This document shows positions 36,766 through 45,713 of a DNA stretch of 64,000 bases, one piece after another. How positions within the stretch are numbered: the stretch's first letter is position 1; each line of letters starts with the position of its first letter. Source of the DNA: Clostridiaceae bacterium DTU079 (lineage in GTDB: Bacteria > Bacillota > Clostridia > Acetivibrionales > Acetivibrionaceae); the NCBI GenBank assembly GCA_001512505.1, contig LFSC01000041.1, forward strand, positions 1 through 64,000, written 5' to 3'. The notes beneath the pieces were generated by a model. The model was given only the letters and a program-made list of their open reading frames with translations. It had not been told where the DNA came from and did no database searches. The translations under genes were made by a program, and so were the position numbers.

Positions 36766-38154
36766 ATGACGGAATACAGCATCAAGGAATTGCTGGAATG
36801 GAATGAAAAGATTGAAGAAATAGCACGTTCCGAGGGACTTGACTATTATGAGCAGGAGTTTGAAATATGCAGCTATGAGGATATGATTGGCTATGAAACT
36901 TATGTAGGCATGCCATCTCATTACCCTCACTGGAGCTATGGAAAACATTATGAGAGAACCAAAACTCTTCATAAATATAATTTGACGGGTTTACCCTATG
37001 AAATGGTTATAAATTCAGACCCGTGCATAGCCTATCTTATGAAGGACAATACGTTGCTCCTTCAGATATTGACCATTGCCCATGTATATGGACATAATGA
37101 TTTTTTTAAGAATAACAGACTTTTTAAGATAGGGACGAGAGCAAAAGACACGGTGGAAATGTTTAAAAACCATGCAAACAGGATAAGGGAGTATATACAA
37201 GATCCCGGTATAGGATATGCAAGGGTTGAGAAAATATTGAATGCTGCCCATGCGATAAAATTTCAGATTTCGCGTAATATTGGAGTAAAGAGACAGACAG
37301 AGGAGGAAAAACGTAAGGCTCTATTGGAAAGATACAGAAAACCGAAAAGCGAGTATCCTTTACTGGAGCCGAAAGCAAAAGAGGAGGAGCCTCCACCGGA
37401 CTTCAAGAAAATTCCCGTTGAACCGGAAGAAGATTTGCTTATGTTTATTATGGAATACTCCAAGCTAACGGACTGGGAGAAGGATATAATTAACATAGTA
37501 AGAGAGGAAACATTGTATTTTCTTCCTCAGATTGAAACCAAGATTATGAATGAGGGATGGGCAAGCTTTTGGCATTATAACATATTAAACAAGCTGGAAC
37601 TGGATCAAGGGCTCCATATAGAGTTTTTAAAAAGGCATAACCAAGTTTTAAGACCGCTTATGGGACAGATCAATCCTTACTATGTGGGATTTAAAATTTT
37701 CCAGGACATAAAAAAGAGGTATGCCGATGACCCGAAAAAAATATTTGAGGTCAGGGAGATTGAAAGGGACCAGTCGTTTATAAGGAGATACCTTACCAGG
37801 GAGCTTTGCGAGGAAATGAATCTTTTTGAGTATATGAAGCTGGGAAGCAGCTACATCATAACGGAGGTATCCGATGAAGAGGGCTGGCAAAAGGTCAGGG
37901 ATACGATAGCCAATAGTGTCGGGCTTTCCGGTATACCTGTGATTAATGTGGTGGAATGGGTGAGAAAGGACAATACCCTTGTTTTAGAACACCGGTATGA
38001 CGGCAGGGAACTTGAGTTGGCTTATGCATATGAGACATTGAAGCATATTGTGGACCTTTGGGAGGGAAAGGTCATGCTTGCCACTAAAATAGACAATAAA
38101 AATAAATTAATTATATGTGATGAGCAAAAGAAGGTTGCTTTGACAGACGGATAG
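36766..38154 (+). CDS. spoVR: SpoVR family protein
   Basis: SpoVR is involved in spore cortex formation in Bacillus and is found beside prkA and yhbH in many bacteria. Typical segments are present: HYPHWSYGKHYERTKTLHKY, HVYGHNDFFKNNRLF, INEGWASFWHYNI-like IMNEGWASFWHYNILNK, and the terminal HRYDGRELELAYAYETLKHI. (Strings are cut to 20 residues.) At 462 residues it has normal length. GGGAGG precedes ATG 36766, 24 nt after yhbH, so the three genes form one operon. Confidence 0.96.
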   Translation: MTEYSIKELLEWNEKIEEIARSEGLDYYEQEFEICSYEDMIGYETYVGMPSHYPHWSYGKHYERTKTLHKYNLTGLPYEMVINSDPCIAYLMKDNTLLLQILTIAHVYGHNDFFKNNRLFKIGTRAKDTVEMFKNHANRIREYIQDPGIGYARVEKILNAAHAIKFQISRNIGVKRQTEEEKRKALLERYRKPKSEYPLLEPKAKEEEPPPDFKKIPVEPEEDLLMFIMEYSKLTDWEKDIINIVREETLYFLPQIETKIMNEGWASFWHYNILNKLELDQGLHIEFLKRHNQVLRPLMGQINPYYVGFKIFQDIKKRYADDPKKIFEVREIERDQSFIRRYLTRELCEEMNLFEYMKLGSSYIITEVSDEEGWQKVRDTIANSVGLSGIPVINVVEWVRKDNTLVLEHRYDGRELELAYAYETLKHIVDLWEGKVMLATKIDNKNKLIICDEQKKVALTDG

Positions 38155-38181
38155 TAAGAAGGGCATATAATATGAGGTGTA

Positions 38182-38348
38182 TGTAGAGAATAATATGGAA
38201 GAAACATAGTGGAGCAAGAGTTAGAGCCTGTTAATACGACGAGGGAAGGGAGAGCAAGTACTTACGCGAAGTGAGTTTTGCTCAATCCAGAGGAGTATAT
38301 ACAGGCTCTGTATTTGCGAAACACAAGTTTCCGGAATATTTTTCTTTA
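38182..38348. repeat. Long palindromic repeat element, copy B
   Basis: Left end TGTAGAGAATAATATGG, then GAAGAAACATAGTGGAGC and AGAGCCTGTTAATACGACG. The centre GAGCAA...GCGAAGTGAGTTTTGCTC folds back. The right arm contains ACAGGCTCTGTATTTGCG and AAGTTTCCGGAATATTTTTC. It aligns with copy A (27313) along its whole length. It lies between spoVR and the MFS gene. Confidence 0.8.
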
Positions 38349-38378
38349 ATAAACCTTGTGTATGTAATGTGGAATGAA

Positions 38379-38430
38379 TGTAGAGAAAAATATAGAAGAA
38401 GCGTGAGTTTCTGTAATATTTTTCTCTACA
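38379..38430. repeat. Short palindromic element of the same family
   Basis: A perfect 15-bp inverted repeat (TGTAGAGAAAAATAT at 38379-38393 and its complement at 38416-38430) encloses 22 nt including GTGAGTTTC. Its ends match the outer end of copy B. Similar words, GTATGTAATGTGGA and GTATACATAATGTGGA, flank it on both sides as an imperfect direct repeat. Confidence 0.7.
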
Positions 38431-38555
38431 TTATACATCAAGTATACATAATGTGGAGAAAAATCTTATTATGGACAATTGAATTCGCCGGGTATATAAT
38501 ATTGATTGTAAATATTTCTATGAAATAAATCTGGTACATAAGGAGCCGAGTCACA

Positions 38556-39731
38556 TTGTACAATTTTAAAAATCTGAGAACTTATCCTTTCTATTTCATT
38601 GTCTATTATTTACTAATGTTTATGGGTTTTGGCGTTTACAGCGTATTTATGCCGGTCTACCTCGACGAACTGGGGTTTGACAATTCGAGCATTGGAACGT
38701 TGCTTTCATTAGGTTCGTTTGTGGGATTGTTTGCGCAGCCGCTATGGGGTGTTGTCAGCGACCGTTCAAAGTCAAAGAATAATGTACTGAAATTACTGGT
38801 TTTTCTGAGTAGTCTGGGAATATTGCTTTTAGGGGCTTCAGGCAATTATTATTATATTTTTTCCGTAATGCTTGTTTATTCTTTTTTTCAAACCTCAATG
38901 GTACCTATAAGTGAAACCATTACTTTGGAGCATATATCTTCAAAAGGCTGGAAGTATGGTCCCATACGTCTTGCCGGAACTTTGGGATATGCTATAATGC
39001 CGGTTCTGGCCGGTGTAATGATAAAGAACAATACCAACATCTTGTTTTTTTTATGTTTTGTATTAGGAATTATGACGTTTTTATCAATCTTTATGCTGCC
39101 GAAGGTAGAGGGACATCAGTCGTCGGGGAAAAAGACATCCCTTTGGGAGCTTTTAAAGAACCGGGAATTGATGCTGCTTTTGGGTTTTACTATTGTTACC
39201 CAGATTACAATAGGTTATTATAATTCGTTTTTTTCGATATATTATAAAGAAATGGGTGCAGATAACCGTATCCTTGGGTGGGCAACATTTATTTCCTGCA
39301 TAAGTGAAATTATTTTTCTAGTAATCGGAGATAAGATAATAAAAAGGTTCGGGATTAAGCTTACCATGATTTGTGCAGCCTTTGTTGCGGTGATTAGATG
39401 GCTGTTTATGGGAATTGTTAACAATGTTTATTTTGTATTGGTACTTCAATTTCTTCACGGATTCACATTTATCGTAATTGCTTATTCTATGGCACTATAT
39501 ATAAATGAAAAGGTAAGGGATGAATTGAAGGCATCCGGACAGGCACTGAATTCCGCTGTCGGAACGGGATTCACAAGAATTATCGGAAGTATTGCAGGAG
39601 GTATGCTCAGTGATTATATCGGAATCAGGAATGTATTTGTACTGAGCTCCATAGCTGTTCTTATTTCAATAATTATTTTTGTACCTATTTTTATGACAAT
39701 ATCCAAAAAAAGCGGCGTCGAAAATGCATAG
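38556..39731 (+). CDS. Major facilitator superfamily transporter
   Basis: 391 residues with about 12 membrane segments. The loop 2-3 motif appears as GVVSDRSKSKNN after LFAQPLWG, typical of the MFS_1-like/LacY-type nucleoside or sugar symporter branch. A second related motif lies in the C-terminal half (GGMLSDYIGIRN). Translation starts at TTG 38556 with AGGAG 11 nt upstream. The substrate cannot be read from sequence. The gene is flanked on both sides by palindromic repeats and probably stands alone. Confidence 0.82.
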   Translation: MYNFKNLRTYPFYFIVYYLLMFMGFGVYSVFMPVYLDELGFDNSSIGTLLSLGSFVGLFAQPLWGVVSDRSKSKNNVLKLLVFLSSLGILLLGASGNYYYIFSVMLVYSFFQTSMVPISETITLEHISSKGWKYGPIRLAGTLGYAIMPVLAGVMIKNNTNILFFLCFVLGIMTFLSIFMLPKVEGHQSSGKKTSLWELLKNRELMLLLGFTIVTQITIGYYNSFFSIYYKEMGADNRILGWATFISCISEIIFLVIGDKIIKRFGIKLTMICAAFVAVIRWLFMGIVNNVYFVLVLQFLHGFTFIVIAYSMALYINEKVRDELKASGQALNSAVGTGFTRIIGSIAGGMLSDYIGIRNVFVLSSIAVLISIIIFVPIFMTISKKSGVENA

Positions 39732-39747
39732 TTACATTGCTTACATA

Positions 39748-39792
39748 CTCTAAACTTGCGGAACTTGAGTTTTTTGGAGCATTTTTCTTTAC
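39748..39792. repeat. Right-arm fragment of the palindromic repeat
   Basis: CTCTAAACTTGCGGAAC, then TTGAGTTTTTTGGAGC and ATTTTTCTTT align with the right arm of copies A and B. No left arm is present. It begins 17 nt after the MFS stop codon. Confidence 0.6.
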
Positions 39793-39851
39793 ATCTGTTA
39801 AACGAACCCGTAGTATGTCTTGTTTCATTCAGGTAAGATGTGTTAATATAA

Positions 39852-39939
39852 TAACGAGGCGAGAAATGTTCCCTATTTTTGTAGGTTGCAGTTAAAGATT
39901 TGCTTTGGAGCGGCGAATATATTCTTTACCGACTCGTTA
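39852..39939 (+). other. Possible structured RNA upstream of the purine/SAH cluster
   Basis: TAACGAG (39852-39858) and CTCGTTA (39933-39939) are fully complementary and enclose 74 nt containing GTAGGTTGCAG and GGAGCGGCG. It lies about 170 nt upstream of the pnp-ahcY-deaminase genes. I could not match it to the SAM, SAH, purine or preQ1 riboswitch consensus. The 39940-40111 remainder shows only the AGGAGG site of the next gene. Confidence 0.3.
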
Positions 39940-40111
39940 AAACACCGCAAAAGAAGGGAAATTTACCGCAATTGAAATTATTCTTGGCATTGAGGCCTTA
40001 TAAAATTGAGGTCTTATAAATATTATGATAATTAATTGCAATAATTGAAAAAATAATGTTTGGATATATAGTACGTTTTATACAATATAAATTATCTGCG
40101 GGAGGAAAGAT

Positions 40112-40939
40112 ATGGACAATATTTTCGAGAAAGCGAAGGAGACGGCTGGGTTTATTAAGGACAGAATTAAAGATATTCCCCAAATAGCAATTATCCTTGG
40201 ATCGGGCCTTGGACCCCTGGCGGATGAGATTGAGAGCAAGGTTGAAATTGATTACAAGGATATACCGAATTTTCCTTTGACCACCGTTGAAGGACATGCC
40301 GGTAAATTTGTGTACGGTCTTCTGGGGAACAAAAAGGTGCTTGCCATGAAGGGACGATTTCACCACTACGAGGGATATGATGTTTCACAGATTGTGTTTC
40401 CCATAAGGACGTTTAAAGTGCTGGGAATTAACAATCTTATTGTTACCAATGCATCCGGCGGAATAAATAAAGCTTTTAAGCCGGGGGATCTGATGATTAT
40501 CAAAGATCATATCAGTTTCTTTGCACCTTCTCCTTTAAGAGGCAGGAATATAAATGAGTTTGGGCTGAGGTTCCCGGATATGAGCAAGGCATACAGTCCT
40601 GACCTGGTGGAATTGTGTAAAAAATCCGCTCAAAAAGTAGGTGTGGATGTTAAAGAAGGGGTATATGCTTTTGCTCAAGGCCCCATGTATGAGACTCCTG
40701 CGGAGATAAGAGCACTGGGTGTTTTAGGTGCCGATGCTGTCGGTATGTCCACCGTTCCGGAAGTAATTGCCGCAAGGCATGCAAATATTAATGTACTGGG
40801 TATTTCATGCGTAACCAACATGGCTGCGGGAATACTTGACCAGCCCCTATGCCATGAAGAGGTTATGAGGACAGCCAAAGAGGCGGAAAATAATTTCACT
40901 CGTTTAGTAAAGCAAGTGATATCCGATTGGGAGGTATAA
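40112..40939 (+). CDS. punA: Purine nucleoside phosphorylase (PNP-I/trimeric type)
   Basis: This enzyme splits inosine or guanosine with phosphate into the base and ribose-1-phosphate. Family motifs: ILGSGLGPLADEI, the phosphate-binding GRFHHYEGY, TNASGGINKAFKPGDLMII, GVYAFAQGPMYETPAEIRAL and GADAVGMSTVPEVIAARH. These are of the trimeric mammalian-like (inosine/guanosine) class. 275 residues. Its stop is immediately followed by the start of ahcY, so the two are translationally coupled. Together with AhcY and the deaminase it points to salvage of the nucleoside released from S-adenosylhomocysteine. Confidence 0.95.
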   Translation: MDNIFEKAKETAGFIKDRIKDIPQIAIILGSGLGPLADEIESKVEIDYKDIPNFPLTTVEGHAGKFVYGLLGNKKVLAMKGRFHHYEGYDVSQIVFPIRTFKVLGINNLIVTNASGGINKAFKPGDLMIIKDHISFFAPSPLRGRNINEFGLRFPDMSKAYSPDLVELCKKSAQKVGVDVKEGVYAFAQGPMYETPAEIRALGVLGADAVGMSTVPEVIAARHANINVLGISCVTNMAAGILDQPLCHEEVMRTAKEAENNFTRLVKQVISDWEV

Positions 40940-42187
40940 ATGATGAAAAGTGTAATTCGTGATATAAGTCTTGCCAAAACAGGAAAGCAGAAAATTAACT
41001 GGGTAAGGAAGAATATGCCCCTTTTGAGAAGTCTTGAAGAAGAGTTCTCAAAAACAAAGCCCTTTGAAGGTGTAAGAGTAACGGTATCAGTTCATCTTGA
41101 GGCAAAGACGGCATATTTGGCAAAGGTTCTGGCTATTGGGGGCGGAGAGGTTTCTGTAACCGGAAGCAATCCGTTGTCCACTCAGGATGATGTTGCTGCT
41201 GCCCTTGCAGAAGACGGACTTAATGTTTATGCCTGGCATGGTGCCACAGAGGAGGAATATAAGGAGCATCTGAATCTTACTTTGGGTTACAAGCCCAATA
41301 TCATTATTGATGACGGAGGAGACCTGGTTAATCTTTTGCATACTTCAAGGTCTGAACTTTTACCCCATGTAATGGGAGGATGTGAAGAGACGACAACCGG
41401 GGTTATAAGGTTAAAGGCCATGGAGAGAGAGGGAGTTTTAAAGTTCCCCATGGTTGCGGTAAACAATGCTTACTGCAAGTATTTATTCGACAACAGATAT
41501 GGGACAGGCCAGTCGGTATGGGACGGAATTAACAGGACCACCAATCTTATAGTTGCTGGAAAGAACGTTGTTGTTGTGGGATACGGATGGTGCGGCAAGG
41601 GTATTGCCATGAGAGCAAAGGGATTCGGTGCCAGTGTTATTGTATGCGAAGTCGACCCTATAAAGGCAGCTGAGGCCATAATGGACGGATTTAAGGTAAT
41701 GCCTATGGAAGAGGCGGCAAAACTGGGAGATATCTTCATTACTGTAACCGGCTGCATCAGGGTAATACACCGCGACCATTTCAAGCTTATGAAGGACGGA
41801 GCCATATTGTGCAATGCCGGACATTTCGATGTGGAGGTATGCATGACAGAATTGGAAGAGATGGCGGTTTCAAAAGTGGAGCAGCGTAAAAACATAATGG
41901 GATATCAAATGGAGGACGGCAGGTGGATAAACGTTCTTGCCGAAGGAAGACTTGTCAATCTTGCTGCAGGAGACGGACATCCGGCGGAAATAATGGATAT
42001 GAGCTTTGCACTTCAGGCTTTAAGTGCCGAATATGTGTTAAAGAATTATAAAGAACTGGGGAATAGGGTACTGGATGTACCGGAGGAGATAGACAGAAGA
42101 GTTGCCGTAATGAAGCTTAATTCCTGGGGAGTTAAAATTGACGAGCTCACCGAGGAACAGAAAAAATATCTGGATAGCTGGTGTTAA
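40940..42187 (+). CDS. ahcY: Adenosylhomocysteinase (S-adenosyl/inosyl-homocysteine hydrolase)
   Basis: AhcY splits S-adenosylhomocysteine into homocysteine and a nucleoside, using bound NAD. Motifs: [45 protein letters not shown], and the NAD-binding [19 protein letters not shown]. The C-terminal [15 protein letters not shown] is also typical. At 415 residues it is the short, prokaryotic form. Start ATG 40940 overlaps nothing but abuts the pnp stop; a second ATG follows at once. Given the neighbouring SAH deaminase, the true substrate may be S-inosylhomocysteine, as shown for the Methanocaldococcus enzyme. Confidence 0.95.
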   Translation: MMKSVIRDISLAKTGKQKINWVRKNMPLLRSLEEEFSKTKPFEGVRVTVSVHLEAKTAYLAKVLAIGGGEVSVTGSNPLSTQDDVAAALAEDGLNVYAWHGATEEEYKEHLNLTLGYKPNIIIDDGGDLVNLLHTSRSELLPHVMGGCEETTTGVIRLKAMEREGVLKFPMVAVNNAYCKYLFDNRYGTGQSVWDGINRTTNLIVAGKNVVVVGYGWCGKGIAMRAKGFGASVIVCEVDPIKAAEAIMDGFKVMPMEEAAKLGDIFITVTGCIRVIHRDHFKLMKDGAILCNAGHFDVEVCMTELEEMAVSKVEQRKNIMGYQMEDGRWINVLAEGRLVNLAAGDGHPAEIMDMSFALQALSAEYVLKNYKELGNRVLDVPEEIDRRVAVMKLNSWGVKIDELTEEQKKYLDSWC

Positions 42188-42263
42188 TTTGAATATAAAT
42201 GAAAAACCCAAAGATGTTTACCTAAGACAATGGATATAGACTTTTTACAAAGCGGAGGAGACT

Positions 42264-43565
42264 TTGACAGTGAAAATACTTATTAAAAATGCCGATATAA
42301 TTACCTGCAATGCTTCAAATGACGTGATTAAAAATGCCTTTTTGGGTATAAAGGATGGGTATATCGATTTTATTGATACCCGGGAGGAGGCTTTAAAGGG
42401 CTTTGATGCGGATAAAATCATTGATGCCCGAAACAAGCTGGTGATGCCCGGACTGGTAAATGCCCATACCCATAGCGGAATGACTATATTAAGGAATTTT
42501 GCCAATGACCTTGCCCTGGAGGAATGGCTTTTTAATAATGTATTTCCTGTTGAAGCAAAACTCACTCCTGAGGATATTTATTGGGGTACATTACTGGGAA
42601 TAGCGGAAATGATTAAGTCGGGCACTACCACATTTGCCGATATGTATCTTCATATGGAGCAGGTGGCAAAAGCCGTTTTTGAGGCCGGTATAAGGGCAAA
42701 TTTATGTAGAAGTCCCCTGAAGGACGGAGACGGAAGTGTGGAGGATTCCATACGGTGTTTTGACTATTTCAGGGAATGGAATAACGGTGCCAACGGAAGG
42801 ATAAAGGTTTACATTGAAGTTCATTCGGTTTACCTTTTTGATGAGGATACTCTGAGAACTTCTGCGAAGGTCGCCAAGGAATTGAATACCGGCATCCATA
42901 TACATGTTCAGGAAACGGTGAAGGAGTGCGAGGACAGCATTAAAAAATATGGGATGAGTCCGGCTGAAATCTGCTGTGAGACAGGAATTTTCGATGTTCC
43001 GGTTATTGCAGCCCACTGTGTTCATTTGTCCGAAAGGGATATGGACATTATCAAAAATAAGGGTGTAAATGTGATTCACAATCCCACCAGCAATCTGAAG
43101 CTTGGAAGCGGAATAGCAAAAATAAATGAGATGCTGGATTTGGGTATAAATGTGGCTCTTGGAACGGACGGAGCAGCAAGCAACAATAACCTCAATATGA
43201 TGGAGGAAATGCATATAGCATCAATATTACACAAAGGAGTACATAGAAATCCTTTGCTGATGGATGCTCCCGGGGTTTTGAAAATGGCAACACTAAACGG
43301 TGCAAAGGCATTGGGGTTTGAAGGTGAAATTGGGGCAATTGAAAAGGGAATGAAGGCTGATATAATTTTGATAGATACCGATAAGCCCCATCTCTGTCCT
43401 ATAAATGATGCTGTTGCAGCTGTGGTTTATTCTGCCCAGGGTTCGGATGTCGATACCGTTATTATTGACGGTGTCGTTGTTATGGAAAAGGGTGAACTGA
43501 AGACTATAGACGAGGAAAAGGTCAAGTTTATGGTAAGGGAAACGGCAAAGAAATGTTGCTCTTGA
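42264..43565 (+). CDS. mtaD: 5-methylthioadenosine/S-adenosylhomocysteine deaminase
   Basis: This amidohydrolase removes the amino group from the adenine of SAH, MTA or 5'-deoxyadenosine. Metal ligands of the family are visible: HTHSGM (HxH), HIHVQETVKEC (H), AAHCVHLSERD (H), and the late D in LGTDGAASNNNLNMMEEM. At 433 residues it has normal length. The start is TTG 42264, with GGAGGAG just upstream. It is third in the pnp-ahcY-mtaD cluster, after a 76-nt gap. The precise substrate is inferred from neighbours, not from sequence. Confidence 0.92.
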   Translation: MTVKILIKNADIITCNASNDVIKNAFLGIKDGYIDFIDTREEALKGFDADKIIDARNKLVMPGLVNAHTHSGMTILRNFANDLALEEWLFNNVFPVEAKLTPEDIYWGTLLGIAEMIKSGTTTFADMYLHMEQVAKAVFEAGIRANLCRSPLKDGDGSVEDSIRCFDYFREWNNGANGRIKVYIEVHSVYLFDEDTLRTSAKVAKELNTGIHIHVQETVKECEDSIKKYGMSPAEICCETGIFDVPVIAAHCVHLSERDMDIIKNKGVNVIHNPTSNLKLGSGIAKINEMLDLGINVALGTDGAASNNNLNMMEEMHIASILHKGVHRNPLLMDAPGVLKMATLNGAKALGFEGEIGAIEKGMKADIILIDTDKPHLCPINDAVAAVVYSAQGSDVDTVIIDGVVVMEKGELKTIDEEKVKFMVRETAKKCCS

Positions 43566-43590
43566 CAAAAATGTATTTTGGATTTAATAT
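43563..43590 (+). promoter_or_regulatory. Promoter of the tRNA-Thr gene
   Basis: TTGACA (43563-43568) overlaps the deaminase stop codon. TAATAT (43585-43590) follows after 16 nt. Transcription would begin about 43 nt before the tRNA. Confidence 0.55.
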
Positions 43591-43639
43591 TTTAATGTGA
43601 GTTTTATAATTATGGAACTATAATAACATATTCATTGAT

Positions 43640-43715
43640 GCTGGGGTAGCTCAGTCGGTAGAGCAATTGATTCGTAATCAATAGGTCGAGGGTTCAAGTC
43701 CCTTCCTCAGCTCCA
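43640..43715 (+). tRNA. tRNA-Thr (anticodon CGU)
   Basis: The acceptor stem GCTGGGG pairs with CCTCAGC; CCA is encoded. The D-arm TAGCTCAGTCGGTAGAGC, an anticodon stem ATTGA/TCAAT with loop TTCGTAA (anticodon CGT, reads ACG), and the T-arm GAGGGTTCAAGTCCCTT are all canonical. A T run follows immediately as terminator. Confidence 0.97.
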
Positions 43716-43792
43716 ATCTTTTTTTATTTTTCCAATAAATTTCCGGCGAAAAATATTGAAGATTTGAACAGTTGACGGTTTTGAACATAAAG

Positions 43793-43838
43793 AATCTCCT
43801 TCTTGGATATTTATTAAAATACTACCAAGAAGGAGATT
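43793..43838. terminator. Bidirectional terminator between tRNA and pectate lyase genes
   Basis: A perfect 14-bp stem, AATCTCCTTCTTGG with its complement, encloses an 18-nt loop and is flanked by TTTT on the plus strand. It lies 90 nt past the stop of the minus-strand pectate lyase. Confidence 0.7.
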
Positions 43839-43927
43839 TTAATTAATGGGAGTTCTCTAAGTTAAACAACCAATTTTAATTATATTTAATTTAAAGAGCA
43901 ACCGGGGAATTTTCCTCAATATAAACC

Positions 43928-45598
43928 TTAATAACCTCCGGTTACATCCATTTTATCAATGTTCGGACCTCCGTCTGATGATGTGGCAGTAAGCCTGATC
44001 TTATTGGTCCCGGAATTTAATGAAACTATTATGCTTTTAGTCTGCCATTGTGTCCAGGAGCCTGTTCCTTCAAACACTACATTGTATGCAACAACGTTAC
44101 CGTTTATACTAATATCAACCGTTCTGTTTGAAGTAGTTCCGTTTGCATATGTAAATGTCAATATCTTTGTTCCTGCACCGGCCGTGTTTATTGTCCATTC
44201 AATATAACCGCCGCTAACATTATCATAGTTTACATAGCTTGATCCCGTATATCCTGCGTTCTTTGTTTCGGTTACGGCAAGGTATAAAGCTGCGTCTTCT
44301 GCCTGGTAAGTTATAGTTTCGCCATAGGGTAATGTTTTAATGGAACGCAATATGTATCTTTTTAATATTGATAAATCGATTGAATTTATTTCATTATCAA
44401 GATTTAAATCCGCTGCTCTAAGCTGATCACTTGTTAAACTGACTTTTCTAAGAAGGTATCTTTTTAATAAAGTTAAGTCCATGGAATTTACTCCACCATC
44501 ATTATCCAAATCCCCGAATTTTGGGATCATTGGCGTAGGAGATGCTGTGGGTGTGGGAGATGTTGTAGGTGTAGGCGTAGGTGACTTTGTGGGTGATGAT
44601 GTAGGTGTATTTATATCCGATATGGTTAGTGTTGCTCCTGCGCCGGCTTCAATGCGTTGCTTGAGTCCGGAAGTGGATTCAACAGTATACTTGTAGGGTG
44701 GAGTGAAAGCAATACCTCTTCCGGTTGTTCCTGTGCAGTTTCCAATAAACAGATCATTAATGCTCTGGAGAACAGAATCCGGCGAGGAGGTACCAAAGTC
44801 AAAACAATTTTTCGTATTTACAAAGACGTTGCCCTCAGAGCGGATATTTGCCTTGTAACCGCAGCGAATAGCATAATTGTTACCGGGAGAATCGAACAGA
44901 TTGTTGAAAATATGAACCTTTCCAAAACGTACGCGGGGCATACGCTCTGTTACTCCCTTCGAATACCAGTTATGATGATAAGTTACTCTTAGCTTTCCTT
45001 CGTCTTGTGCTGCATTATCGTCGCTGTGTCCAATCAAACCTCCGAATGTGTGACCTCCGTCTCTTGAAAACCAGTATTTGCACCATGATACGGTTATATA
45101 ATCACTTCCGCGTTTTATGCTAAGGTTTTCGTCTGTTGAGTCGCATAAATCAAGGTGGTCAAACCAAATATGATGAGAACCGTTTGTAACAGATACGGAA
45201 TCGCCATCTGCACCGTTTCCTCTTATTATAAGGTTTCTCAATATAACGTTGGAAGAGCCGCTAAACGTCCAACTGCCCGTTGCCGCACCGGGTAAACCGA
45301 TGATGGTCTTGTTGGAGCCTACACGATAATCACCGCCAATATTTCCTTTAACATAAATAACCCTAGGAGTATCTCCTTTTACAAGGTTTTGGAGTTCACT
45401 TGCACTCGTTGCAATCACAGGTGTGGCGTTTCCACCGCCTGTGGTTCCTCCTGCTTCTGATGCCCAGCCTATGGGTCTGTCAAAAGGTGATGCTGTTTCT
45501 GCATAAGTCGCAGGTGTAAACAAAAATGCGGTTATTATTGTTATTATTATTGAAGTCATTAACATTAAAGACATAAGTTTTACAAAACTTCTTGACAT
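43928..45598 (-). CDS. Secreted pectate lyase (PL1) with internal type I dockerin and C-terminal CBM35-like module
   Basis: The enzyme should cleave polygalacturonate by beta-elimination while bound to the cellulosome. The order is: signal peptide (1-33, ending TYAET); PL1 parallel beta-helix (about 35-330) with HHIWFDHLDLCDSTDENLS, SWCKYWFSRD and the catalytic-arginine region TERMPRVRFGKVH; then a Thr-Pro linker. A type I dockerin follows (about 363-425) with two calcium-binding repeats, FGDLDNDGGVNSMDLTLLKR and ADLNLDNEINSIDLSILKR. A CBM35/CBM6-like beta-sandwich closes the chain (YQAEDAALYLA to NIDKMDVTGGY). Residues 10-11 of the dockerin repeats are S-M and S-I. A GGGAGG ribosome binding site precedes ATG 45598. 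Confidence 0.95.
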   Translation of the reverse strand: MSRSFVKLMSLMLMTSIIITIITAFLFTPATYAETASPFDRPIGWASEAGGTTGGGNATPVIATSASELQNLVKGDTPRVIYVKGNIGGDYRVGSNKTIIGLPGAATGSWTFSGSSNVILRNLIIRGNGADGDSVSVTNGSHHIWFDHLDLCDSTDENLSIKRGSDYITVSWCKYWFSRDGGHTFGGLIGHSDDNAAQDEGKLRVTYHHNWYSKGVTERMPRVRFGKVHIFNNLFDSPGNNYAIRCGYKANIRSEGNVFVNTKNCFDFGTSSPDSVLQSINDLFIGNCTGTTGRGIAFTPPYKYTVESTSGLKQRIEAGAGATLTISDINTPTSSPTKSPTPTPTTSPTPTASPTPMIPKFGDLDNDGGVNSMDLTLLKRYLLRKVSLTSDQLRAADLNLDNEINSIDLSILKRYILRSIKTLPYGETITYQAEDAALYLAVTETKNAGYTGSSYVNYDNVSGGYIEWTINTAGAGTKILTFTYANGTTSNRTVDISINGNVVAYNVVFEGTGSWTQWQTKSIIVSLNSGTNKIRLTATSSDGGPNIDKMDVTGGY

Positions 45599-45662
45599 GA
45601 TAAACCTCCCTCTTTTAATACTTTTACATTTAAGTTAAGGTTCGAACCTTTTATATTTAAGA

Positions 45663-45690
45663 TACGGACCTTAAGCAATATTTCATCGGG
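45663..45690 (-). promoter_or_regulatory. SigI-like promoter of the pectate lyase gene
   Basis: On the minus strand the element reads CCCGATGAAATATTGC, then TTAAGGTCCGTA. The CCC and CGTA blocks are 21 nt apart, as in the element before the pectinesterase (47461-47488). CCC-type -35 and CGWA-type -10 boxes are the pattern reported for SigI promoters. Confidence 0.6.
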
Positions 45691-45713
45691 AATTTGAAAA
45701 TAATACATACTTC

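Noticed and set aside
39852-39939. SAM, SAH or purine riboswitch before the pnp-ahcY cluster
   Set aside because: None of the conserved core words of those classes is present, so I kept it only as an unassigned structure.
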